From positions 1-7,355 of the forward strand of contig VYCZ01000101.1 of NCBI GenBank assembly GCA_009843675.1: a DNA stretch of 7,355 bases. The letters are read 5' to 3'. The position numbers and the translations under genes were made by a program. Source of the DNA: Gammaproteobacteria bacterium (GTDB lineage Bacteria; Pseudomonadota; Gammaproteobacteria; Eutrophobiales; Eutrophobiaceae). Below are positions 1 to 7,355 of this stretch, one piece after another; the stretch's first letter is position 1, and the number at the start of each line of letters is the position of its first letter. The notes beneath the pieces were generated by a model that was not told the origin of the DNA, did not search any database, and was given only the letters and a program-made list of their open reading frames with translations.

Positions 1-1
1 A

Positions 2-29
2 ATTATAACAGTTCAGTTATAAATGTCAA
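2..29 (-). promoter_or_regulatory. Consensus sigma-70 promoter reading left out of the window
   Basis: On the minus strand, -35 TTGACA occupies 29-24 and -10 TATAAT occupies 7-2, with a 16-bp spacer. Both hexamers match the sigma-70 consensus at all six positions. The expected transcription start lies a few bases beyond the left edge, so the controlled gene is outside the window, oriented left like maeB. The promoter starts only 14 bp past the maeB stop codon. The AT-rich setting makes chance matches easier, but two perfect hexamers at an allowed spacing are unlikely to be accidental. Confidence 0.7.
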
Positions 30-48
30 ATATAACTGTACTGTTATA
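4..48. repeat. Pair of 18-bp operator-like palindromic repeats around the left-edge promoter
   Basis: Plus-strand copies are TATAACAGTTCAGTTATA (4-21) and TATAACTGTACTGTTATA (31-48), separated by 9 bp. They are inverted copies of each other with 17 of 18 positions matching, and each is itself TATAAC-N6-GTTATA. The left copy covers the spacer and overlaps the -10 of the promoter; the right copy sits just upstream of the -35 and contains the maeB stop codon (46-44). This geometry is typical of two binding sites for a dimeric repressor (TetR- or GntR-like regulators are possible). The regulator is not identified. The repeats could instead fold as a stem of about 18 bp with a 9-nt loop. Confidence 0.65.
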
Positions 49-2341
49 CCCGGCTCTGCGCTTCCACCACGGCCAAGGCGGACATGTTGACGATGCCGTG
101 CGCGGTCGAGGCGTTCGTCAGGATGTGAGCGGGCCGGGCGGCCCCTACCAGTACCGGTCCTACGGCAACGCCGCCGCCCAGCATCTTTAACAGGTTAAAA
201 GAGATATTGGCTGCGTCTATGTTGGGCAGTACCAGGGTATTGGCGCGGCCGCGCAGTTTGGAATCGGGAAACGCATTGGCGCGAATGACTTCCGAGATGG
301 CGGCATCGGCATGCATCTCGCCTTCCACCACCAGTTGCGGTTCGCGCTGTTGCAGGATTTTTGCCGCGGCGCGCATTTTTTCCGAAGAAGCGTTATTCCT
401 GGTGCCGAAGTTGGAATGGGAGACCAGGGCAATGCGCGGCTTGATGCCGAAGCGCTGGACGGCTTCCGCGGCCAGCATGGTCATGGCCACGATATCGTCA
501 ACTTCGGGAACGGGCAACACGTGGGAATCACACATGAAAAACGTACCTTCCGGAAGCACCAGCACCGTCACGGAAGATAAATCCCTGACATCTTCGCGCT
601 TACCCACGATGTCGCGCACGTGCGTCAGGTGGTTGATGAACGGCCCTATGGTGCCGCACAGCATGGCATCCACATCCTCGTGCATCAGCAGCAGGGCGGC
701 AAGCGCCGTGGACTGGGTGCGTACGATGCGGCGCGCCTCATCCGGTGAGATGCCGGACCGCCCCTTGATGCCGTGATACAGATCGGCCAGTTCCAGGCAA
801 CGCCGGTCCTTGACCGGGTTAATCACCTCGAAGTCCCTGTCCTTGATCATTGCCAGGCCCAGTTCCTTGATGCGGCGATTGATCACTTCGGTGCGTCCGC
901 CCAGCAGCGGCCTCGCCAGGCCTTCGTCAATCACCTGTTGCGCAGCCTGCAGAACCCTTCGTTCTTCCCCTTCGGCATAGGCAATTCGCCTGGGGTCCCG
1001 CGCGGCCTGGTCGAACACCGGGTTCATGATGGTGCCGGTCTGGAAGACGAACTGGATCAGCCGCTGGCGGTAGCTTTTGAAATCGGCGATAGGCCGGGTC
1101 GCCACGCCGCTGTCCATGGCGGCCCTGGCAACGGCCGGCGCCAGGCGCACGATCAGGCGCGGGTCAAACGGTTTGGGAATGATGTAGTCAGGCCCGAATA
1201 TCAGGTCGCGTCCACCGTAGGCGCGGCTTACCACCTCCGATGACTCCGCCATGGCCAGGTCGGCGATGGCCTTGACGCAGGCAATCTTCATCTCCTCGTT
1301 GATGCTGGTCGCGCCCACGTCGAGAGCGCCGCGAAACAGGTACGGGAAACATATTACGTTGTTGACCTGGTTGGGAAGGTCGGACCGCCCGGTCGCGATA
1401 ATGGCGTCGGGACGCGCCTTCTTCGCCACCTCGGGCGCGATTTCCGGAACGGGGTTCGCCAGGGCCATGATGATGGGCTTGTCCGCCATGCGCATGAGCA
1501 TGCCCGGTTTCAATACGTTCCCCACGGACAAGCCCAGGAACACATCCGCATTCCTGATTGCCGCGCCCAGTGTTCTCGCCCGCGTGGCGCGGGCATAACG
1601 GGCCTTGAAGGGATCCATCAATTTCCTGCGGCCACGGTAGACCACGCCGGCAATATCAGTGACGATAACGTTGTCTTTCCTCAGGCCCATGGCGACCAGC
1701 AGGTCCAGGCAGGCCAGGGCTGCGGCCCCGGCTCCCGAGGTGACCAGCTTGATCTCTTCCATTTTTTTGCCCACCAGCCGCAGACCGTTGGTGATGGCGG
1801 CGGCGACGATGATGGCAGTCCCGTGCTGATCATCGTGGATAACCGGAATGCTCAGCCGTTCCTGCAATTTCCGCTCGACGACGAAACACTCCGGCGCCTT
1901 GATGTCCTCCAGGTTGATGGCGCCGAAGGTGGGTTCGAGGCTGGCGATGATGTCCACCAGTTTATCCGGGTCGGTCTCATCCAACTCAAGGTCGAACACG
2001 TCAATGCCGGAGAATTTCTTGAACAGCACGGCCTTGCCTTCCATGACCGGTTTGGAGGCGAGCGGACCGATGGAACCCAGCCCCAGTACGGCAGTCCCAT
2101 TGCTGATGACCCCGACCAGGTTGCCCTTGGTCGTCAGCATGGACGCTTCTGCCGGCTCCCGCACGATCTCTTCGCAAGCGGCGGCCACGCCCGGCGAATA
2201 GGCCAGGGCCAAGTCATGCTGGTTGGCCAGCGGCTTGGTCGAGTGGACCGTCAGCTTGCCGTGGGGCGGGTTCCGGTGGTAGTCCAGCGCGGCGTCGCGT
2301 ATCTCACCGATTTTTTGCTGGATAGTCTTTGATTTTTTCAT
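44..2341 (-). CDS. maeB: NADP-dependent malic enzyme with C-terminal phosphotransacetylase domain
   Basis: Oxidative decarboxylation of malate to pyruvate with reduction of NADP; cytosolic, linking the TCA cycle to pyruvate, acetyl-CoA and NADPH supply. Numbered from the ATG at 2341 (765 aa; E. coli MaeB is 759). The N-terminal malic domain shows the catalytic Tyr48 in AYSPGVA, Lys103 in [10 protein letters not shown], and metal ligands Glu145/Asp146 (NLEDIKAPE) and Asp171 (HDDQHGTA). A Rossmann nucleotide motif TSGAGAAA lies near 202-209. From about residue 435 to the end it matches a phosphotransacetylase domain (for example [36 protein letters not shown]). In MaeB family members this domain is not catalytic and senses acetyl-CoA. 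The frame can also start at a GTG at 2356. I prefer the ATG because the GTG abuts a 24-bp palindrome and homologs begin near here; neither start has a clear Shine-Dalgarno. It is the last gene of the leftward run, and its stop lies inside an operator-like repeat. Confidence 0.96.
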   Translation of the reverse strand: MKKSKTIQQKIGEIRDAALDYHRNPPHGKLTVHSTKPLANQHDLALAYSPGVAAACEEIVREPAEASMLTTKGNLVGVISNGTAVLGLGSIGPLASKPVMEGKAVLFKKFSGIDVFDLELDETDPDKLVDIIASLEPTFGAINLEDIKAPECFVVERKLQERLSIPVIHDDQHGTAIIVAAAITNGLRLVGKKMEEIKLVTSGAGAAALACLDLLVAMGLRKDNVIVTDIAGVVYRGRRKLMDPFKARYARATRARTLGAAIRNADVFLGLSVGNVLKPGMLMRMADKPIIMALANPVPEIAPEVAKKARPDAIIATGRSDLPNQVNNVICFPYLFRGALDVGATSINEEMKIACVKAIADLAMAESSEVVSRAYGGRDLIFGPDYIIPKPFDPRLIVRLAPAVARAAMDSGVATRPIADFKSYRQRLIQFVFQTGTIMNPVFDQAARDPRRIAYAEGEERRVLQAAQQVIDEGLARPLLGGRTEVINRRIKELGLAMIKDRDFEVINPVKDRRCLELADLYHGIKGRSGISPDEARRIVRTQSTALAALLLMHEDVDAMLCGTIGPFINHLTHVRDIVGKREDVRDLSSVTVLVLPEGTFFMCDSHVLPVPEVDDIVAMTMLAAEAVQRFGIKPRIALVSHSNFGTRNNASSEKMRAAAKILQQREPQLVVEGEMHADAAISEVIRANAFPDSKLRGRANTLVLPNIDAANISFNLLKMLGGGVAVGPVLVGAARPAHILTNASTAHGIVNMSALAVVEAQSRV

Positions 2342-2360
2342 GCTTATACTGCTCACAACA

Positions 2361-2384
2361 GGGGACAGATTTAAATCTGTCCCC
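2361..2384. repeat. Perfect 24-bp palindrome between metY and maeB
   Basis: The half-site GGGGACAGATTT is followed directly by its exact reverse complement. In RNA it would give a 10-bp stem with a UUAA loop. From memory, GGGGACAGATTT half-sites recur as dispersed REP-like elements near REP-associated tyrosine transposases in proteobacteria, so a mobile REP-type repeat is the favoured reading. It lacks a following U-run on the minus strand, so it is not a classical terminator for metY. It ends 5 bp from the alternative maeB GTG and 20 bp from the preferred ATG. Confidence 0.7.
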
Positions 2385-2397
2385 GGTCCTCCGATGT

Positions 2398-3687
<1,290 letters not shown>

Positions 3688-3692
3688 TTAAT

Positions 3693-3801
3693 TTAACATG
3701 GATACACAGGATATACAGGATATAACAGGGACCACAAACCGGGGCGATAGATAAAGGGATAGTTTGAGTCATATCTTGTATATCCTGTACATCCATGTTA
3801 A
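3693..3801. repeat. Long imperfect inverted repeat (REPIN/MITE-like) in the metY leader
   Basis: Left arm 3693-3723 and right arm 3771-3801 pair over 31 positions with only three exceptions: mismatches 3704/3790 and 3705/3789, and a G-T pair 3718/3776. They flank a 47-nt centre (3724-3770). The outer arms read TTAACATGGAT inward and ATCCATGTTAA outward. Inside the left arm the 9-mer ACAGGATAT occurs twice in tandem (3706-3714, 3715-3723). There is no coding potential. From memory, similar ATGGAT...ACAGGAT repeats are dispersed in many environmental bacterial genomes. It ends 8 bp from the metY ATG, so it would be transcribed as a hairpin leader if the promoter lies upstream of it. Confidence 0.75.
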
Positions 3802-3823
3802 TTCCTTGTGTTACGTGTCGATT

Positions 3824-4306
3824 TCACCGGTTTATGAAAAGCGGGCGTTTGGCCGAGATCACCCGGGTATTCACGCCGGCATAGTTCAATCCGCCGTACA
3901 GGCGGGCATACTCAATCTTCATGCAGCGGTCCATGACCACTTTCAGACCGGCATTGCGCGCCAGTTCCGCCGCTTCTTCGTTGACGATGGTGAGCTGCAT
4001 CCACACGACCTTCGCGCCGATCTCGATGGCCTGGCGCACGAACGGCACAACCCGGTCCGGTTTTTGATACAAGTCGACCACGTCCACTTTCCCCGGTATG
4101 GATAACAGGTCGGGATAACAGGGTTCTCCCAGTATCTCCCGGTAGTTGGGATTGACGGGAACGATGTCAAAGCCGTGTTGCTGCAGGTACTTGCCGGCAA
4201 AATAGCTGGGCCGCATCGGGTCGTTCGACAGGCCCACCAGGGCGACCCGCTTGTTCGTTGACAGGATCTCCATCAATTCGTGGCTGGTGATGTCGAAAGT
4301 ACTCAT
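3824..4306 (-). CDS. YccU-type CoA-binding domain protein
   Basis: Small single-domain protein (160 aa) of the CoA_binding_2 / YccU family, a Rossmann fold related to the CoA-binding domain of succinyl-CoA synthetase alpha and ADP-forming acyl-CoA synthetases. Evidence: VALVGLSNDPMRPSYFAGKYL at 21-41 (nucleotide loop with the family G-x-S-x4-R-x-S pattern), VPVNPNY at 49-55, VDVVDLYQKP at 74-83, AKVVWMQLTIVNEEAAELA at 98-116, and VVMDRCMKIEY at 123-133 near the C-terminus. The physiological role of the family is not settled. Its ATG shares one base with the TGA of the upstream acyl-CoA synthetase (TGATG, 4308-4304), and an in-frame TGA at 4321-4319 excludes an earlier ATG. Translation is therefore very likely coupled to the synthetase, which suggests a function on the same CoA thioesters. 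It has a roughly 20-residue C-terminal tail (about 140-160), longer than the compact ~137-aa E. coli protein. Confidence 0.9.
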   Translation of the reverse strand: MSTFDITSHELMEILSTNKRVALVGLSNDPMRPSYFAGKYLQQHGFDIVPVNPNYREILGEPCYPDLLSIPGKVDVVDLYQKPDRVVPFVRQAIEIGAKVVWMQLTIVNEEAAELARNAGLKVVMDRCMKIEYARLYGGLNYAGVNTRVISAKRPLFINR

Positions 4307-5940
4307 CAGGCGCTCATTTCACTGGCCCTGGCGCGCAGGATGAATTTCTGGATCTTGCCGGTGGAGGTTTTGGGCAGCGGACCGAAGACTATCGTTTTAG
4401 GCACCTTGAACCGGGCCATGTTGGCGCGGCAGAACTCGAACACCTCTTCTTCCGACAATATTTCCCCGTCTTTCAAGGTTACGAATGCGCAGGGGGTCTC
4501 GCCCCACTTCTCGTCCGGCCGGGCCACCACCGCCGCTTCGAGAATGGCCGGATGATGGTAAAGCGTATTTTCCACCTCGATGCTGGAAATGTTCTCACCC
4601 CCCGAAATGATGATGTCCTTGGACCGGTCCTTGATCTCCGCGTAGCCGTCTTCATGCCAGACGGCCAGGTCGCCGCTGTGGAACCAGCCTCCCCTGAAGG
4701 CTTCCTCCGTTGCCCCGGCATTTTTCAGGTAGCCCTTCATCACGATATTGCCGCGGTGGAAGATCTCACCGACCGTCTCGCCGTCTTTGGGAACCGGTTC
4801 CAGGGTTTCAGGGTCCGCCACCATAATGGCCTCCTGCAACGGGTAACGCACGCCCTGTCGCGCCTTGATTTCCGCCTGCTTTTCTATGGGCAGGTCGTTC
4901 CACTGCTCGCGCCAGGCGCAGACGACCGCGGGCCCATAGACCTCGGTAAGCCCGTAGACGTGAGTGACGGGGAAATTCATCTCTTCCATGGCCTGCAGCA
5001 CCGCGGGCGGCGGCGCCGATGCCGCGGTCATGACCTTAACTTGGTGGTTTACCCCCTGTTTCAATTCGGCGGGCGCATTGGCCAGCAGGTTGAGAACGAT
5101 GGGCGCGCCGCAAAGGTGGTCCACCTGCTCCTTCCGGATCAGGGAGAAAATGGCATCGGCCCGGACTGCCCGGAGGCAGACGTTGGTTCCGATCACGGCA
5201 GCGATGCCCCAGGGAAAACACCAGCCGTTGCAGTGAAACATGGGCAGGGTCCACAGGTACACGGGATGGGCGCTGGTATTCCATACGAGCAGGTTGGAAA
5301 TCGCATTGAGGTAGGCCCCGCGATGATGGGTCACCACCCCCTTGGGGTCGCCCGTGGTGCCGGAGGTATAGCACAGCGCGATCGCATCCCATTCGTCCGG
5401 CGGCAAGCGCCAGTCGAAGTCCGGGTCGCCTTCCATCAGGAAGGACTCATAGTCGATCTCACCGAGCAGTTCACCCCCTTCGTATAAAGGATCGTCGACG
5501 TCGATCACTACCAGGTCCCGGCCTGATTTTGCGATGGCTGTCTTGATCACCGGGGAGAATTCCCGGTCGGTAATCAATACCCGGGCTTCACCATGGTCCA
5601 GCATGAACGCAATGGCGTCCGCGTCCAGCCGGTAATTGAGCGCATTCAGCACTGCCCCTGCCATACCCACGCCGAAATGGGCTTCGTACATGGCGGGTAT
5701 GTTCGGCAACATGACCGAGACCGTGTCGTTTTTACCGATCCCCCTGTTGCGCAGGGCCGATGCCAGGCGCCGGCAGCGGGCATAGGTCTCGGCCCATGTG
5801 AAACGTGTTTCTCCGTGGACCACGGAAACGTAATCGGGATAAACGGAAGCCGCCCGTTCTATGAAGGTCAGGGGGGACAAGGGCGTGTAATTAGCCTGGT
5901 TTTTGCCCAGTCCGGCTTCATATATATGTTCAGTATTCAT
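4306..5940 (-). CDS. AMP-forming acyl-CoA synthetase (short/medium-chain, DmdB/AAE-like)
   Basis: ATP-dependent activation of a carboxylic acid to its acyl-CoA via an acyl-adenylate (ANL superfamily); 544 aa. Core motifs: P-loop YTSGTTGDPKG at 191-201, YGLTEVYG at 329-336 (adenine/acyl binding), GWFHSGDLA at 418-426, the hinge and A8 segment DRSKDIIISGGENISSIEVE starting at 438, and the catalytic Lys529 in PKTSTGKIQK. The stretch LWTLPMFHCNGWCFPWG (229-245) and CGAPIVLNLL (277-286) are typical of a subfamily that includes plant AAE-type and bacterial methylmercaptopropionate-CoA ligases (DmdB), often annotated as fatty-acyl-CoA ligases. The substrate cannot be fixed from sequence. The ATG is the first possible in frame, after a TGA at 5955-5953. 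It overlaps the CoA-binding gene by one base and is divergent from the ferredoxin gene, 144 bp away. No acyl-CoA dehydrogenase or hydratase is adjacent. Confidence 0.95.
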   Translation of the reverse strand: MNTEHIYEAGLGKNQANYTPLSPLTFIERAASVYPDYVSVVHGETRFTWAETYARCRRLASALRNRGIGKNDTVSVMLPNIPAMYEAHFGVGMAGAVLNALNYRLDADAIAFMLDHGEARVLITDREFSPVIKTAIAKSGRDLVVIDVDDPLYEGGELLGEIDYESFLMEGDPDFDWRLPPDEWDAIALCYTSGTTGDPKGVVTHHRGAYLNAISNLLVWNTSAHPVYLWTLPMFHCNGWCFPWGIAAVIGTNVCLRAVRADAIFSLIRKEQVDHLCGAPIVLNLLANAPAELKQGVNHQVKVMTAASAPPPAVLQAMEEMNFPVTHVYGLTEVYGPAVVCAWREQWNDLPIEKQAEIKARQGVRYPLQEAIMVADPETLEPVPKDGETVGEIFHRGNIVMKGYLKNAGATEEAFRGGWFHSGDLAVWHEDGYAEIKDRSKDIIISGGENISSIEVENTLYHHPAILEAAVVARPDEKWGETPCAFVTLKDGEILSEEEVFEFCRANMARFKVPKTIVFGPLPKTSTGKIQKFILRARASEMSA

Positions 5941-6084
5941 ACCGTTAATCTGTCACAGGGAAGATGACGGGCAACTTAACCTTCAATACAATCCGGCAGT
6001 ATTAATCAGGGAGCCGGCAAGGCGAATAGTTTACTATAGAAAAGAGGGCATAGCTGCCACCGCCCCTAATTTTTATGAACCGAT
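5941..6084. other. Divergent intergenic region between acyl-CoA synthetase and ferredoxin
   Basis: This 144-bp gap must contain leftward promoter(s) for the synthetase and rightward promoter(s) for the ferredoxin. The only plus-strand candidates I see are weak: TTAACC (5976-5981) with TATTAA (6000-6005) at an 18-bp spacing, or a TACTAT -10 (6032-6037) without a convincing -35. No convincing minus-strand pair, strong palindrome or Shine-Dalgarno was found. Confidence 0.4.
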
Positions 6085-6399
6085 ATGCCTGTTGTCATTT
6101 ACATCGATGCTGATGATACCCGTCATGAAATTGACGTTGAAGCAGGTTATTCGCTGATGGAGGGGGCGTTTAATCACCGGCTCAAGGGCATGCTGGCCGA
6201 ATGTGGCGGGGCCGCGGCATGCGGCACCTGCCATTCCTATATCGAAGCAGGCTGGCTGGAAAGATTACCGACCATTGAGGATTTGGAAGAGGCCATGCTG
6301 TGCGCGGTACCTGGGCGCCGCAGCAACAGCCGTCTCGCCTGCCAGATACGGGTAACTGAAGACCTGGATGGAATCATTCTTCGCATTGCGGACAATTAA
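6085..6399 (+). CDS. [2Fe-2S] ferredoxin, adrenodoxin/putidaredoxin type
   Basis: Small soluble electron carrier (104 aa). Four cluster ligands are visible as Cys40, Cys46, Cys49 and Cys86 (C-x5-C-x2-C-x36-C) in AECGGAAACGTCHSY and NSRLACQI, the pattern of adrenodoxin, putidaredoxin and alphaproteobacterial ferredoxin VI proteins. The WLERLPTIEDLEEAML segment (57-72) corresponds to the acidic partner-recognition region between the third and fourth ligands. A fifth Cys73 (MLCAV) is unlikely to be a ligand. Partners in this family are P450s, Rieske oxygenases, or Fe-S assembly; none is encoded in the window, so the electron acceptor is unknown. The start is fixed by an in-frame TGA at 6076-6078 just upstream; no clear Shine-Dalgarno. 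It is monocistronic here: divergent from the acyl-CoA synthetase on the left and convergent with the PaaC-like gene on the right. It lacks the iscS/hscA neighbours expected of the Isc ferredoxin. Confidence 0.94.
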   Translation: MPVVIYIDADDTRHEIDVEAGYSLMEGAFNHRLKGMLAECGGAAACGTCHSYIEAGWLERLPTIEDLEEAMLCAVPGRRSNSRLACQIRVTEDLDGIILRIADN

Positions 6400-6410
6400 C
6401 CATCATTATT

Positions 6411-6461
6411 ATGGCATTCACCGGGTAGCGTTGATAATGCCATTCCCGTGAAAACGGGAAT
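6411..6461. terminator. Possible bidirectional termination region between convergent genes
   Basis: Two stems lie between the converging genes: ATGGCATT (6411-6418) with AATGCCAT (6436-6443), loop 17 nt, and the 8-bp dRS3-like stem at 6442-6461. They share bases 6442-6443, so the two cannot both form completely. Neither is followed by a strong U-run in either direction, so classical intrinsic termination is not shown. Position between two gene ends is the main support. Confidence 0.3.
6442..6461. repeat. dRS3-like hairpin repeat (ATTCCC-N8-GGGAAT)
   Basis: ATTCCCGT and ACGGGAAT form a perfect 8-bp stem closed by a GAAA (GNRA-type) tetraloop. The ATTCCC-N8-GGGAAT pattern is that of the neisserial dRS3 repeat, and close variants are dispersed in other proteobacterial genomes (established knowledge, recalled). 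In Neisseria these repeats can serve as integration sites for filamentous phage; there is no phage sequence here. It lies between the convergent ferredoxin and PaaC-like genes. Confidence 0.65.
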
Positions 6462-6489
6462 CCAGTAGACAGACATTCTTTAGCGACAC

Positions 6490-7355
6490 TTACCTCGTAG
6501 CTTCGAACACGGGTTCGGTTTCGTCTTTTTTGATCGTTCCAGACAGGTCTATATTGTCCTTCACGCTGACGGCGAGGGGGCGCCTGGCGATATGAGAGGA
6601 ATCGCTGGAGGGGATCACACTTTCCCAGAGTCCTGCGGGAATTTTACTGCCCTGTTGCCGCCGGCTCAGAGGATCCCGGTTTTCCGGCAAGGCCTGTGCG
6701 GCGATACCGTCAAGTTCTGCGCTTGAGATTCCTGTATGCGGGGCCAGTTTTCCGGCGACGTCATCCAGGAACTTCGATCTGGCCGACCACACGGATTCCG
6801 TTCTCAAACCCTGCTCAAGCAACGAATCAGCAGATGACTCCTGTTCGGAGCCGAACCAGGCCAATACCTGGGGTAACCGTTTCATCAAGGCCAGACCGGC
6901 TTCGGTTTTTTCCGTTGCGGAGAAATTTTTCATCCAGCCGTCGATACACAACTGGTGGAAATAGCATTCTTCGCCGAAGCGCCTGGTGAGGTTCGCAACG
7001 GGAGCGAAATTTCCCTCCATGAAGGTGGCGGAGAACCGCCATAACGCCAGGTCGGCCAGGAACAGGGTGGTGATGAAGTCGGCCCAGTTTTCCGGGGGCA
7101 GGTCGAGAAATTCCGGGCTATGGATCTGACCCGCGTCACGGCCGAATTCAAGCTGGAACTCGGGCAAATCAAAATACTCTTCCATGAACCTGAACAGCGC
7201 CCGCGTATGCCCCAGTTTCTCCTCGGCGATCCCGGCCATGGAGGTAAAATCCGTGAGCTCTCGGCCGTTCAGCATGCAGTTAATATACCAGTGCCCCAGT
7301 ATCCAGTTGCTGTCGGCGATGCACAGCAGTTCTGCCTGGAGCAGTGGTTTAATCT
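6490..7355 (-). CDS. PaaA/PaaC-family ferritin-like protein, 5' end beyond window
   Basis: Reading leftward from the right edge, the frame is open for 287 codons, so the gene is partial and an internal ATG at 7275 is not its start. Counting from the edge, residues 1-135 align by eye with phenylacetyl-CoA ring-epoxidase subunit PaaC: LLQAELLCIADSNWILGHW, then AGIAEEKLGHTRAL (41-53), ENWADFITTLFLADLALWRF (88-107) and FGEECYFHQLCIDGWM (126-141). The family is a helical ferritin-like fold: PaaA binds the di-iron centre and PaaC is the structural partner. Both E/H pairs here are E-x3-H (Glu45/His49 and Glu129/His133) instead of E-x2-H, so metal binding is uncertain. Residues beyond about 180 are not recognised, and the polar tail (KKDETEPVFEATR) makes it longer than E. 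coli PaaC (248 aa). No paaA, paaB, paaD or paaE is visible, so a true phenylacetate role is not shown. It converges on the ferredoxin gene. Confidence 0.75.
   Translation of the reverse strand, partial: IKPLLQAELLCIADSNWILGHWYINCMLNGRELTDFTSMAGIAEEKLGHTRALFRFMEEYFDLPEFQLEFGRDAGQIHSPEFLDLPPENWADFITTLFLADLALWRFSATFMEGNFAPVANLTRRFGEECYFHQLCIDGWMKNFSATEKTEAGLALMKRLPQVLAWFGSEQESSADSLLEQGLRTESVWSARSKFLDDVAGKLAPHTGISSAELDGIAAQALPENRDPLSRRQQGSKIPAGLWESVIPSSDSSHIARRPLAVSVKDNIDLSGTIKKDETEPVFEATR

Noticed and set aside
773..1243. Plus-strand open frames opposite maeB (also around 207-776 and 1823-2332)
   Set aside because: All lie inside the intact maeB reading frame on the other strand and resemble no protein family.
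2354..2356. GTG at 2356 as the maeB start
   Set aside because: Possible but less likely than the ATG at 2341: no Shine-Dalgarno, adjacent to the palindrome, and the five extra residues lie outside the region shared with E. coli MaeB.
3724..3770. Promoter for metY inside the repeat centre (TTGTGG with a downstream TATATC)
   Set aside because: The match to consensus hexamers is poor, and the repetitive TATATCC sequence produces such matches trivially.
4552..5487. 311-codon plus-strand open frame opposite the acyl-CoA synthetase
   Set aside because: Antisense shadow; no family features, while the minus strand encodes an intact ANL enzyme.
5993..6017. CCGGC...GCCGG inverted repeat in the divergent gap
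   Set aside because: Only 5-bp arms separated by 15 bp; expected by chance in G+C-rich DNA.
7273..7275. ATG at 7275 as the start of the PaaC-like gene
   Set aside because: The frame stays open to the right edge and the 26 upstream codons (including LLQAELLCIADSNWILGHW) match the conserved first helix of the family, so the gene starts outside the window.

Overview
The window is about 57% G+C by eye, densely coding, and fits a free-living proteobacterium. A gammaproteobacterium is my best guess. The grounds are a malic enzyme-phosphotransacetylase fusion of the MaeB type, a putidaredoxin/adrenodoxin-type ferredoxin, and the kinds of intergenic palindromes present. This assignment is inference and not firm. 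No rRNA, tRNA, CRISPR array, transposase or prophage gene was found.

Layout, left to right. Positions 1-48 hold a consensus sigma-70-type promoter pointing left out of the window, laced with two near-identical 18-bp operator-like palindromes; the second covers the stop codon of maeB. Then come four genes on the minus strand, listed here right to left in transcription order: an acyl-CoA synthetase (5940-4306), a small YccU-type CoA-binding protein that overlaps it by one base (4306-3824), O-acetylhomoserine sulfhydrylase metY (3684-2398), and the NADP-type malic enzyme maeB (2341-44). The metY leader contains a long imperfect inverted repeat (3693-3801). The 41-56 bp metY-maeB gap contains a perfect 24-bp palindrome (2361-2384). 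On the right, a lone [2Fe-2S] ferredoxin (6085-6399, plus strand) is divergent from the acyl-CoA synthetase. It converges on a partial PaaA/PaaC-family ferritin-like gene (6490 to the right edge, minus strand). The convergent gap holds a dRS3-like ATTCCC-N8-GGGAAT hairpin.

How the genes work together: the acyl-CoA synthetase and CoA-binding protein are almost certainly co-translated and act on CoA thioesters. MaeB supplies pyruvate and NADPH from malate. MetY incorporates sulfide into homocysteine. The ferredoxin could feed electrons to an oxygenase or a Fe-S pathway whose partner is not in view. The PaaC-like protein belongs to the phenylacetyl-CoA epoxidase superfamily, but both of its E/H helix motifs are spaced differently from the classical E-x-x-H. 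No novel multi-gene defence or mobile system is evident. The most interesting signals are the operator-laced promoter at the left edge, the altered PaaC-like motifs, and the fact that four of the five gaps between genes each carry a different inverted repeat.
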